Assembly (NCBI GenBank): GCA_964600165.1
Contig: CAZRIP010000125.1
Span: 1 to 9,837, forward strand
DNA length: 9,837 nucleotides
Reading direction: 5' to 3'
From: CAZRIP01 sp964600165
GTDB lineage: Bacteria > Elusimicrobiota > Elusimicrobia > UBA1565 > UBA9628
Shown: one piece after another, positions 1-7,441 of the stretch
Layout: each line of letters opens with the position of its first letter
How positions within the stretch are numbered: position 1 is the first letter of the stretch
Position numbers and translations under genes: made by a program
The notes under the pieces: generated by a model
Seen by the model: the letters and a program-made list of their open reading frames with translations, nothing else
What the model was told of the DNA's origin: nothing
The model's database searches: none

Positions 1-83
1 TACGCGCTTGCTTACAAGTCCCCTAGCCACATAGGCCCAGGGACCTTGGGCCCCTCGGCCTTCCTCTATAGGGCCGGTTGGCA

Positions 84-113
84 CTGCCATCCTCCCCGTC
101 ATCCGCCTATAAT
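84..113 (+). promoter_or_regulatory. Sigma-70-type promoter of the GH13/membrane-protein operon
   Basis: A perfect -10 box TATAAT lies at 108-113. An 18-base spacer separates it from CTGCCA (84-89), which matches four of six bases of the -35 consensus. A better-looking TTGGCA at 78-83 is 24 bases away, too far to be the partner. Transcription would begin near 120, giving a leader of about 19 bases before the ATG at 139. This placement argues against any translation start upstream of 113. No clear Shine-Dalgarno sequence precedes the ATG. The rest of 1-83 holds no gene I can support. Confidence 0.55.
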
Positions 114-138
114 CCTACTGTCACCGCCCAGCGAACGA

Positions 139-1920
139 ATGAATTTTGACCGTCACCGCAGCGGCACCGCCAGGACCCTCGCCGGAGGGCTTTGTTGGGT
201 CCTCCTCCTCGGGATTCCCGGCCCCGAAGCCTACGCCGCCACCGCCCGCGAGCTCACGGGCGGAGACATTTTAGGGGTCCATCCGATCGTCGCGCCCGTC
301 GACGCCGCGGCTCCCGACCTTCAGGTTCCGAGGCTCGACGTCGTCCTGCCGCTCGGCTCCGAAGTCGCCGCTCTCGATACGCGGCTTCCAGGCGCGAACA
401 TCGCGGCGAGCGCCCAAGTTCTTTCGGCGGCCTCCGCCGTTTCCGCGACCGCCCAGACCGCGACCGCCACGGCCGCTCCGATCACGGCGCAAGCGGCGCT
501 GCGCGCGGGCGGAGAGACGATCGCCCGCGCGCAAGGCGAGGGCGCCTCGCCCTCGGCGATCGCCCGCGCGATCTCATGGATCTTCGGCGAGCGAGGCTCG
601 TCGGGCAACGGCGGCGACGACTCCGCGAAGCCTTCCTCGGTCTCCGACGACCGCGTCAAGTTCTATATCGCCGAGCAAGGCAAGCCGACGATCTCCGGCA
701 AGCTCAGCGAGCTCGGGCCAACGCTCAAGGATCATCCCGAGGTCGCGGCGCGGCTCAACGTCGTCCGCTTGGCGACCGCCAAGAAGGACAAGACCAATCC
801 TCACGACGGCTTGACGCCCGAGGACGCCGCGCGCGTCTCGGAAACCGTCGGCGCCGCCGGCGTCCAGGCCAAGCTCGAGGTCGAGCGCGTGCCGGTCGAC
901 TGGCAGCGCGCCCTGGCCGCCAAAGCCGCTTCGAAGGGCGGCCAGGGCGGCTCGCTGCCGCTCGCCGGCGCCAAGCGCTCGCCTAAGGAGCTCGTTCTCG
1001 AGGCCGCCCGCAATCCCGTCCGGACCGCGGTCAACGTCGTCACGTGGCCCGCGCGCGAGGCCGTTTTCGTGGTTAAGACCTACCTCGCGGGCGTCTCGGC
1101 CCCGACCCGCCAGGAGCTCATCGGCGCCGCGCTGACGAAGATCCCGCCCGCCATCATCGGCGTCGGCATCTGGTGGAAGATGATCGGCCCGTCGCATCCG
1201 ATCCTGCTCGCGTCTGCGATCGGCCTGTCGCTGGCGTGGGAGGCCTTTCACGGGGTTCTTCTTAATTCTTGGAATTCGTTCCAGAACTCGCTCTACAAGC
1301 TGCGCGGCGGCCGCTACCAGACGAACTTCAACTGGCTTTACGGCCAGATGAATCCGGCGATCTTCCGCTTGATGTCGTGGTCGGTCGACCATAACGACCC
1401 GAGCCGCGTGCCGCCGTGGAATCACAAATATTGGTTCAACAACTGGAACCCGCTGACCGTCGCGTTCTGGTTCGCGATGGGCCCGATCAGCGTCGTCGGC
1501 ACGTTCATCGGCACGATCGCCTACCGCGGCTTGAACACCTTGTATGAAACGGGCCGGCTGACGCGCGCCAAGCGCTCCTACATCCAGCAGGGCCGCGACT
1601 TCGTGATGATGCTCACGGGCTTTCTGCTCGGCGCGGGGATGGCCAAGTACTACGTGCTCTTTTTCCTCATGCAGCAGGCCTTCGACGTCGGCACCTACGC
1701 CGTGAGCCTGCGCGCGAAGGGCCGCCCGGTGCTCTACGTCGTCGACGAGACCGTGGCCGCCACCAAGGAGTTCAACGAGATGTACCCGGTCGCCCCGAAC
1801 CCGGTCGTCGTGCCGCCGCTCAAGCAGGCGCTGACCGCGCTCGGCGACATCCCGCTCTTGTACCCGATCACGCTGCCGATCAAGCTCGGCCGCTGGCTGT
1901 GGAGCAAGAGAAAGAAATGA
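139..1920 (+). CDS. Exported multi-pass membrane protein of unknown family
   Basis: I do not recognise this 593-residue protein. The frame is open from a TTG at 46, but the ATG at 139 is preferred: it follows the TATAAT promoter and begins a good signal peptide (Arg at 5, 7 and 12, hydrophobic core 14-26, probable cleavage after AYA at 31-33). Residues 35-125 are Ala-rich and low complexity, typical of a flexible linker. Residues 170-260 form a soluble segment (VKFYIAEQGKPTI near 173, a charged DGLTPEDA stretch near 223). From about 325 there are several hydrophobic segments (roughly 330-348, 353-375, 438-462, 488-512), with many Trp, Tyr and Asn residues between them (390-440). The C-terminus is basic (WLWSKRKK) and probably cytoplasmic. 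Its stop overlaps the next start by four bases (ATGA), implying coupled translation with the GH13 gene. The C-terminal half resembles the membrane protein at 5961-7220. Transport or anchoring of glucan enzymes is inference only. Confidence 0.8.
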   Translation: MNFDRHRSGTARTLAGGLCWVLLLGIPGPEAYAATARELTGGDILGVHPIVAPVDAAAPDLQVPRLDVVLPLGSEVAALDTRLPGANIAASAQVLSAASAVSATAQTATATAAPITAQAALRAGGETIARAQGEGASPSAIARAISWIFGERGSSGNGGDDSAKPSSVSDDRVKFYIAEQGKPTISGKLSELGPTLKDHPEVAARLNVVRLATAKKDKTNPHDGLTPEDAARVSETVGAAGVQAKLEVERVPVDWQRALAAKAASKGGQGGSLPLAGAKRSPKELVLEAARNPVRTAVNVVTWPAREAVFVVKTYLAGVSAPTRQELIGAALTKIPPAIIGVGIWWKMIGPSHPILLASAIGLSLAWEAFHGVLLNSWNSFQNSLYKLRGGRYQTNFNWLYGQMNPAIFRLMSWSVDHNDPSRVPPWNHKYWFNNWNPLTVAFWFAMGPISVVGTFIGTIAYRGLNTLYETGRLTRAKRSYIQQGRDFVMMLTGFLLGAGMAKYYVLFFLMQQAFDVGTYAVSLRAKGRPVLYVVDETVAATKEFNEMYPVAPNPVVVPPLKQALTALGDIPLLYPITLPIKLGRWLWSKRKK

Positions 1921-4145
1921 GAGCGCTAAGGCTGACGCTCGCGTTGCTGATCCTCGCGCGGCCTGGCGCTCTTGTCTTCGCCGCCGGCGTCGAGATCCCG
2001 GCGCTTCCCGGCTCGGCGATCACGGGCGCGCCCGTCGCTTTCAACGTCCCCGGCGAGCGGGGAGCCTTCTTCGGCGAGCTCGATCTTCACCTGGCCAATC
2101 TCGAGCGCGCGTTCAATCCCGCGGACCTTTCGACCGTCTCGAATTATCTCAACGCGAGCCTCGCCTCCGCCGCGCAGGAGCCGGCGCGGGCGGCGGCGCG
2201 CGAGGTCTTGCTCGGCGCGCTCGCGCATCCGGGGCTGCGCGCCGACGCCGAGGGCACGCTCAAGTTCGCGGCGAAAGGCGCGAAATCTCCGGAAGAGGCC
2301 GCGGTCGCCGAGCGCCTGGCTCAGCTGGCGCACCGCGTCGAGGCCGCCGATCCGCGCGGGACGCTGGCCGCGTCGCTTTCGAGCCTCGAGAGCCGGATCT
2401 TCGCGAGCGCCTCTCCGCGCGACGTCGTCGGCACCCATCTCGACGCGCTGTTCGACGGCACGCCGCCGATCCCGGAGGGCGCGCCGGTCTATCAAAAGCC
2501 CGGCGCCGAGAAAGACGACTTCGGCCGCACCAACGGCTGGGAGGACGTGCCGCTGGAGCCCGCCGACGCGCCGAAGGCGCTGCGCGACGTGGACGTCGAC
2601 GGCCCCGCCCTGGCCGCGCCGCGCAAGACGTTCGAGGACATGCGCGACCAAGTCTTCTACTACGTGATGATCGACCGCTTCGGCCGCGTCGGCCAGACGC
2701 GCCCGTGGGGCGACCAGAACGACGCGCGCACGCGCCACGGCGGCAACATCGAGGGCTTGGTCTCGAAGCTCGACTATCTCAAGGGCCTGGGCGTGACGAC
2801 GGTCGTCGTCAGCCCTCTCCAGATGAACACGCCGGCCGCTTATCACGGCTACTCGCCGATCCATCGCACGGCCGTCGAGCCCGCGCTCGGCACGATGCGG
2901 AGCATGAAGACGCTCCAGGCGGAGCTCGAGAAGCGCGGCATGTTCCTCGTCGTCGACCGGGTGTTTAATCAGACGGGACCGATTATCAAGTACAAGGACG
3001 GCTTCAAGTACAGCGACACGCCCAAGGAGATCGAGCGCATTCGCTATCCGCTCAAGCCTTCCGAATACGTCGAGGACGCCGACGAGCACTTCAGCCGCCA
3101 CGGCGACATCGACGACTGGAACAGCGAGAAGCAGAAGCAAAGCGGCGACCTTCCGGGCGGCATCCCGCGGCTGGCCTCCGAGAACCGCTCCACGCAGGAC
3201 CTGCTGATCGAGGAGACGAAGTGGTGGATGCGCGAAAGCGGCGAGATCGGCGCGCGCGTCGACGCCTTGCCGCACTTGGCCCCCGATTTCCTCGAGCGGA
3301 TGTTCCCCGAGACCCGCGCGTACGCGCAGCAGAAGCTCGGCAACGGGAAATACTTCTACCTCGGCGAGCTCTTCGAGGGTGACCCGCAAAAATACATCCC
3401 GTGGCTCAAGGAAGGCCGCCTCGACGCGGCGTACAACTACATCTCTTATTACTGGAACGACGAGGCGCTGCACGGGCGCGCGCCGACGAGCGTGCTGGAA
3501 GGCTCGTTCCACAAGCTGGGCGACATCCTCGGCCCGGCCGTCCATCGCCTGGTCAACTTCCTCGGCAACCACGACCGCCTGCACTTCCTGGGCGCGAACG
3601 ATCCCGTCGGCGTGCTGCACTTCGCGCTCTCTTATGCCTTCACCTCGATCGGCATGCCCTATTTGTACGGGGAAGAGCAGGCGCCGCGCCGCGTCCCCGG
3701 CCGCAAGTGGCTCGACATCGAGGCCGCGCGCGAGGACCGCTTCGAGGGCGGCAAGTTCACGAACCCGGCCTCGGTCGACAGCAGCTTCGACACCGGCTCC
3801 GAGGGCTACAAGCTCGTCAGCAAACTGGCCGGAATCCGCCGCGACCACGCCGCGCTGCGCCGCGGCGAGCAGTACGTGCGCTGGTCCGATCAGAACGGCC
3901 CCGGCATCTTCGCGTTCTCGCGCATCCACGCCGGCGAGGAAGTCCTCGTCGTGCTCAACAGCTCCGGCGAGGAGAAAGAGGCCGAGATGTGGGTCGACGG
4001 CGGCCTGACGCCGGCGGGCACGACGCTGATCGACAAGATGGACGGCGCGACCGAGACCCAGGCCTTCGCCAAGGACGGCGGCACCAAAGTCTACGCGAAG
4101 GTCCCGGCCTACGGCACGCGGATTTTCGTTCGTAAGGTACAATGA
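1917..4145 (+). CDS. Exported GH13 alpha-amylase-family protein with helical N-terminal extension
   Basis: This 742-residue protein belongs to glycoside hydrolase family 13, which cleaves or transfers alpha-glucosidic bonds in starch-like glucans. The ATG at 1917 gives a signal peptide (residues 1-23, MRALRLTLALLILA, ending FAA); the frame also contains GTG at 1899, which would bury it. Residues 50-235 are mostly Ala/Leu/Glu-rich predicted helix with no GH13 counterpart I know. The TIM barrel starts near 244 (QVFYYVMIDRF). Catalytic residues are present: nucleophile D449 in GARVDALPH, acid/base E484 in YLGELFEG, stabiliser D553 in FLGNHD. Region I is DRVFNQ (347-352), so the usual His is Gln352, and the region V motif LPDLN is replaced by IPRLASEN (416-423). 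Residues 665-742 form a C-terminal beta domain. The gene overlaps both neighbours by four bases. The signal peptide implies periplasmic or outer-surface action. Exact specificity cannot be read from the sequence. Confidence 0.9.
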   Translation: MRALRLTLALLILARPGALVFAAGVEIPALPGSAITGAPVAFNVPGERGAFFGELDLHLANLERAFNPADLSTVSNYLNASLASAAQEPARAAAREVLLGALAHPGLRADAEGTLKFAAKGAKSPEEAAVAERLAQLAHRVEAADPRGTLAASLSSLESRIFASASPRDVVGTHLDALFDGTPPIPEGAPVYQKPGAEKDDFGRTNGWEDVPLEPADAPKALRDVDVDGPALAAPRKTFEDMRDQVFYYVMIDRFGRVGQTRPWGDQNDARTRHGGNIEGLVSKLDYLKGLGVTTVVVSPLQMNTPAAYHGYSPIHRTAVEPALGTMRSMKTLQAELEKRGMFLVVDRVFNQTGPIIKYKDGFKYSDTPKEIERIRYPLKPSEYVEDADEHFSRHGDIDDWNSEKQKQSGDLPGGIPRLASENRSTQDLLIEETKWWMRESGEIGARVDALPHLAPDFLERMFPETRAYAQQKLGNGKYFYLGELFEGDPQKYIPWLKEGRLDAAYNYISYYWNDEALHGRAPTSVLEGSFHKLGDILGPAVHRLVNFLGNHDRLHFLGANDPVGVLHFALSYAFTSIGMPYLYGEEQAPRRVPGRKWLDIEAAREDRFEGGKFTNPASVDSSFDTGSEGYKLVSKLAGIRRDHAALRRGEQYVRWSDQNGPGIFAFSRIHAGEEVLVVLNSSGEEKEAEMWVDGGLTPAGTTLIDKMDGATETQAFAKDGGTKVYAKVPAYGTRIFVRKVQ

Positions 4146-5968
4146 GCGAAGCCGCCACGCTGATGCGCCCGACCTCTTCCCTCGCCGTTCCGACGGCCGT
4201 GAAACTCGACCCGCCGAGCTGGTGGGCCGGCTCGTCGCTCAACCCGCTGCGCCTGCTGATCACGGGCCGGGATCTCGCCGGCGCGAAAGTCTCCTGCGCC
4301 GGCCTTTTATTCGGGTCCGTCAAAGTCTCCGCCAACGGCCACTATCTTTTCGTCGACGTGAAGATCCCCGCGAAGGCCGCGCCGGGAAAACGCACGATCG
4401 AGATCACGACGCCGGCGGGCAAGACGTCGATCGCCTTCGAGATTTTCCCTAACGTCGCTCGCAAACGAGCTCTTCCTCCTCTTTCCTCGGACGACGTGAT
4501 CTATCTCGTCATGCCCGACCGCTTCGCGCAGGCAAGCCCGGCGTGCCGGAGCCCCTTGATCGACCGCTCGCGCGGCCGCTCGTACCACGGCGGCAATATC
4601 CGGGGCCTCATCGCGAAGATCCCATACTTGAAAGACCTCGGCGCGACGGCGCTCTGGCTGACGCCCGTCTACGCGAACGCCGACGAGCATTTCCCGCCGA
4701 CGTATTATTCGAAGGTCCCGTTCACGAACTACCACGGCTACGGCCCCGTCGATTTTTACGGAGTCGACAAGCGCCTGGGAGACGTCCAAGCCCTCCACGA
4801 TCTCGTCGCCCAGGCGCACGCGGCGGGACTCAAGATCATCTTCGACGGGGTCGCCAACCACGCGAGCCCGCAGCACGCGTGGGTCGAGGACCCGCCGACG
4901 CCGGCGTGGTTTCATGGGGTCACTGAGGACCATATAACGCATCCCTTTTACCACTGGATGGCCGCCGATCCCTACGCCACCGAGGAGTCCAAGAAGGCCA
5001 TCATGGACGGCTGGCTCGGCGACGAGCTGCCGGACTTGAACCAAGACGATCCCGAGGTCGAGCGCTATCTCATCCAGCAGATGCTCTGGTGGGCGGGCGT
5101 CTACGGCGTCGACGCTTGGCGCCACGACTCGATGAACTACGTCCCTCTCCCTTTCTGGAAGAAGGCGACGGCCGCGCTGCGCAAGGAGTTCCCGGGCTTC
5201 CAAAACGTCTCCGAGATCAACAGCGACGATCCTTACCTCCAATCCTTCTACCTCGGCAAGAACGGCACCGACGCCTGCTTCGACTTTCCGCTGCGCCGGG
5301 CGATCCGCAACGTGTTCCTCGACGGCAAGCCGATGTCGGAGCTTCCGGCCGCGCTCTCGCGCGACGGCCTCTACTCCGACCCGGGGATGATGATCACCTT
5401 CGCCGGGCTGCACGACGACCCGCGCTTCATGGGCCATCCGAACGCGACGCCGGACGCGCTCAAGCTCGCTTTTTCCTTCATCATGACGACGCGCGGCATC
5501 CCGATGATCTACGCGGCCGACGAGATCGCGCTGCCGGGCGGCGACGACCCCGATAACCGGCGCGATTTCCCCGGCGGCTGGCCGGAGGACGCGCGCGACG
5601 CGTTCGTCGACTCCGGCCGGACCGCCGTCGAGCAAGAGGTGTTCGACCACGTCCGCCGCCTGGCCCGGCTGCGCGCGTCCCGCGAGGCGCTGCGCCGCGG
5701 GCGGCTGACCTACCTCGCGAGCGGCGAGACCCTTTATGCCTACGCGCGCCAAACCCGCGCGGAGACCGCCGTCGTCGTCCTCAATAAAGGGGAAAAGACG
5801 GCGTTGAAGATCCCCGCGTCGTCGCTGCGCTTGCCGCCCGCGGCGAAGCTGACCGATCGCGTCGGCGGCGGCCGGGCGCGGATGGAAGGGGATCTGCTCG
5901 CCGTCGAGGTCTCGGCGCGCTCGGCGTCCGTCTTCACGATTAAGAGCGGGGGAGCGTCCCGTGGCTGA
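4142..5968 (+). CDS. GH13 cyclomaltodextrinase/neopullulanase-like enzyme
   Basis: This 608-residue enzyme likely hydrolyses cyclomaltodextrins, pullulan or maltodextrins. Residues 20-102 match the cyclomaltodextrinase N-terminal domain (PF09087 type): LDPPSWWAG at 22-30, then GHYLFVDVKIPAKAAPGKRT. The catalytic barrel runs from about 118 to 500. Region I is DGVANH (235-240), region V is LPDLN (296-300), region II has R327-H-D329 (nucleophile D329), region III has E358 in NVSEI, and region IV is GLHDD with D425 as stabiliser. The usual Asn of NHD is Leu423. The group motif PGGDDPDNRRDFPGGW sits at 465-480. Residues 520-602 are the C-terminal beta domain. There is no signal peptide, so the enzyme is probably cytoplasmic, unlike the exported GH13 upstream. 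TAAGG at 4133-4137 precedes the ATG, and ATGA overlaps the upstream stop. It resembles SusA-type enzymes by motif, but orthology is not shown. Confidence 0.92.
   Translation: MSEAATLMRPTSSLAVPTAVKLDPPSWWAGSSLNPLRLLITGRDLAGAKVSCAGLLFGSVKVSANGHYLFVDVKIPAKAAPGKRTIEITTPAGKTSIAFEIFPNVARKRALPPLSSDDVIYLVMPDRFAQASPACRSPLIDRSRGRSYHGGNIRGLIAKIPYLKDLGATALWLTPVYANADEHFPPTYYSKVPFTNYHGYGPVDFYGVDKRLGDVQALHDLVAQAHAAGLKIIFDGVANHASPQHAWVEDPPTPAWFHGVTEDHITHPFYHWMAADPYATEESKKAIMDGWLGDELPDLNQDDPEVERYLIQQMLWWAGVYGVDAWRHDSMNYVPLPFWKKATAALRKEFPGFQNVSEINSDDPYLQSFYLGKNGTDACFDFPLRRAIRNVFLDGKPMSELPAALSRDGLYSDPGMMITFAGLHDDPRFMGHPNATPDALKLAFSFIMTTRGIPMIYAADEIALPGGDDPDNRRDFPGGWPEDARDAFVDSGRTAVEQEVFDHVRRLARLRASREALRRGRLTYLASGETLYAYARQTRAETAVVVLNKGEKTALKIPASSLRLPPAAKLTDRVGGGRARMEGDLLAVEVSARSASVFTIKSGGASRG
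5948..5954 (+). promoter_or_regulatory. Ribosome binding site fixing a GTG start
   Basis: A G-rich Shine-Dalgarno-like run (GGGGGAG) lies inside the last codons of the upstream GH13 gene. Six bases separate it from the GTG at 5961. It selects that GTG over the first in-frame ATG at 6129, giving an 8-base overlap with the upstream gene. Confidence 0.6.
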
Positions 5969-7220
5969 GCCGAGTTTCGTCGAGCAGATCGAAGGTAAAG
6001 AAGTCCACTTCCGCCTCGTCTCCAACGACTTGCTCGAGGCGGGCAAGCCCTCGATCACCGCGGTCCGCGCGGCCTCCGGAAAGGAAGAGTTCCGGACCTG
6101 GGTCTACCCGCAGTATTCTCCCGAGTCGATGGCGCGCAAGATCGTCGACGGGATCAAGGGCGCCGGCATCGCGTATCCGCTCGAGCCGCGGACGATCGTC
6201 GTCGTCGCGGAGAAAGACGGCTCGATCTCGGCCGACGACGCGCGCTACGTGGAGTGGCTGGCCGGCGTCAAGCGCGAGCACCCGAAGGTTTTAATGATTC
6301 CCGAATCGGGCAAGACGGTCGTTGCCGAGGGCCCGCGCAAGGTCCTCGCGGAAGGCGGCGAGTTCTGGGAGCGCCAGTGGCGCCGCATGAAGGCCCTGCC
6401 CGCGCCGATCACCCGCGACGCCGCGCTGGCCGCGATCCCGCGCACGGCGATCCCGATCGCGTTCAGCCTCTTTCTCGCCTTCCTCAAGATCAACGAGATC
6501 CCGCTCCAGCGCTCGCTGATCTACACCGGCCTGGCGTTCGGCTTCGCCGTCGGTTTCGCACTGTTTAATCAGACGGTCCTCAACTACATCACTTTCTGCA
6601 GCGAGCTCACGCGGGACGTTTTCGATCCCGCGATGAAATCCCTCGAGCGGCGGTTCGCGGACGGCGGCGTCTTCGTCCGCTTCTGCCTCAACACGCTCGC
6701 CTTCGTAGCGGCGCGCGGCGACGTGCTGATCGCGGGCCCTTCGCTGGGCGTCGGGTGCACGTTCGTGGCGCGCCTGGCGCTGGGCGCCGTCGGCGAGACT
6801 CAATCGGTCATGACCGCCTACGGGTTCTTCCTCGTCGTCGTCAACACGCTCGTCGGCTCGTTCGCCGGCGGCCCGTACGGCCAGGTGATCGCCCACCTGC
6901 GCGCGGTCGGCAGGATTTCCAACCGGGCGTCGATGTATCTCGGCATCATAGAGACGATCAAGATGGAACTCGGGCGCCTCGCCGACTTCGGGATGCAGAC
7001 GCTCTATAACTCAGTCCAGGTCTTCATCGCCGTGTTCTTCTGGGGCCTGCTGCTCGTCGTCGACCGCTGTTACCGCAAGCCGGAGGTGTTCCGGCTGGCC
7101 GAGGACGACGACGCGGCGCGGCGCCTTTTCGACGCTTTGAGGGCCCGCGCCGGGGTCCCGACGGCCTCGCCTTCCTCGCCCGCTCCCGCGGGCCTTTCCG
7201 CCGCCAGCCTGGCGGTGTGA
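5961..7220 (+). CDS. Multi-pass inner-membrane protein of unknown family
   Basis: I do not recognise this 419-residue protein. The GTG start has a well-spaced ribosome binding site and overlaps the upstream GH13 stop by eight bases, so it belongs to the same operon. Residues 1-145 are soluble and mixed alpha/beta (EVHFRLV at 14, a charged DGSISADDARYVEWL near 86), with no signal peptide. Hydrophobic segments lie at about 155-176, 186-211, 239-275 (possibly two), 284-304 and 350-368, giving five or six membrane passes. The tail (395-419) is Ala/Pro/Ser-rich. Its layout (soluble N-terminal part, a membrane hairpin starting after AP.TR, then VGSFAG...GRIS) parallels the membrane protein at 139-1920, suggesting old duplication. 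A role in moving glucan fragments across the membrane fits its neighbours but is inference. No transporter motif such as a Walker box or ABC-permease EAA loop is visible. Confidence 0.82.
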   Translation: MAEPSFVEQIEGKEVHFRLVSNDLLEAGKPSITAVRAASGKEEFRTWVYPQYSPESMARKIVDGIKGAGIAYPLEPRTIVVVAEKDGSISADDARYVEWLAGVKREHPKVLMIPESGKTVVAEGPRKVLAEGGEFWERQWRRMKALPAPITRDAALAAIPRTAIPIAFSLFLAFLKINEIPLQRSLIYTGLAFGFAVGFALFNQTVLNYITFCSELTRDVFDPAMKSLERRFADGGVFVRFCLNTLAFVAARGDVLIAGPSLGVGCTFVARLALGAVGETQSVMTAYGFFLVVVNTLVGSFAGGPYGQVIAHLRAVGRISNRASMYLGIIETIKMELGRLADFGMQTLYNSVQVFIAVFFWGLLLVVDRCYRKPEVFRLAEDDDAARRLFDALRARAGVPTASPSSPAPAGLSAASLAV

Positions 7221-7249
7221 ACTAGTTGTGAATTAAAAGCCTTCGGCGC

Positions 7250-7269
7250 CCTCTCTCCGTCGGAGGAGG
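7250..7269 (+). terminator. Weak hairpin downstream of the first operon
   Basis: CCTC-t-CTCC pairs with GGAG-GAGG around a three-base loop, giving an 8-bp stem with one bulged T. It begins 30 bases after the stop at 7218-7220. It could end transcription of the four-gene operon. However, the following bases (TTGACGATTCTTG) lack a proper T-run, so an intrinsic terminator is doubtful. Confidence 0.3.
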
Positions 7270-7305
7270 TTGACGATTCTTGTCGGCTATGTGACCAAAA
7301 TATCG

Positions 7306-7334
7306 TTGACTTACCAGGGGTCCTCTGCTACAGT
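7306..7334 (+). promoter_or_regulatory. Strong sigma-70-type promoter with extended -10
   Basis: TTGACT (7306-7311) and TACAGT (7329-7334) are 17 bases apart, the optimal spacing. TG at 7326-7327 completes an extended -10 (TGCTACAGT). Transcription would start near 7341. This is the better of the two promoters in the window. It drives the FecR-domain/beta-barrel pair, or a short RNA ending at the hairpin at 7387-7441, or both. Confidence 0.7.
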
Positions 7335-7340
7335 TGAGAC

Positions 7341-7441
7341 GAATTTGAGCGCCGAATGTTACTGGTATTTCCTGAAGCCGAGTCGGGAAGGCCAGCCAGC
7401 GAACGCCGTCTTAGACCCATTCGCCGGCTGGCTTTCATTTT
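7341..7441 (+). ncRNA. Candidate structured leader or small RNA with intrinsic terminator
   Basis: From the predicted transcription start to the end of a T-rich tail is about 100 bases. The 3' part is a hairpin: GAAGGCCAGCCAGCGAA (7387-7403) pairs with TTCGCCGGCTGGCTTTC (7420-7436), with one A-C mismatch and one G-U pair. The 16-base loop contains a small GTC/GAC inner pairing. TTTCATTTT (7433-7441) follows the GC-rich core, as in Rho-independent terminators. The same stretch is in frame with the FecR gene, but third codon positions there are not GC-rich, unlike every other coding stretch here. I see no match to a riboswitch class I know. It could be an attenuator for the FecR gene, a separate small RNA, or a structure within coding sequence. 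Confidence 0.4.

Noticed and set aside
34..52. A small hairpin (GGCCCA/TGGGCC, 7-base loop) that might be a terminator of an upstream gene.
   Set aside because: The stem is only six pairs, it has no T-run after it, and no upstream gene is visible in the window.
46..138. Upstream extension of the first membrane protein to a TTG at 46.
   Set aside because: It would read through the TATAAT promoter and bury the signal peptide. ATG 139 fits both better.
1926..4142. A 738-codon open frame on the minus strand opposite the exported GH13 gene, with similar long minus-strand frames at 4307-6058 and 7440-9011.
   Set aside because: They are antisense shadows of GC-rich genes. Their products are Arg/Ala/Val/Asp-rich with no recognisable motif, while the plus-strand frames carry clear domains.
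7262..7294. GGAGGAGG followed by TTG 7280, giving a four-codon peptide ending at TGA 7292, considered as a leader peptide.
   Set aside because: The Shine-Dalgarno-like bases are the right arm of a hairpin, and the frame lies upstream of the best promoter. A four-codon frame carries no coding evidence.
7341..7390. A cyclic-di-GMP, cobalamin or fluoride riboswitch in the FecR leader.
   Set aside because: None of the conserved sequence blocks of those classes could be found by eye, so only a generic structured leader is claimed.
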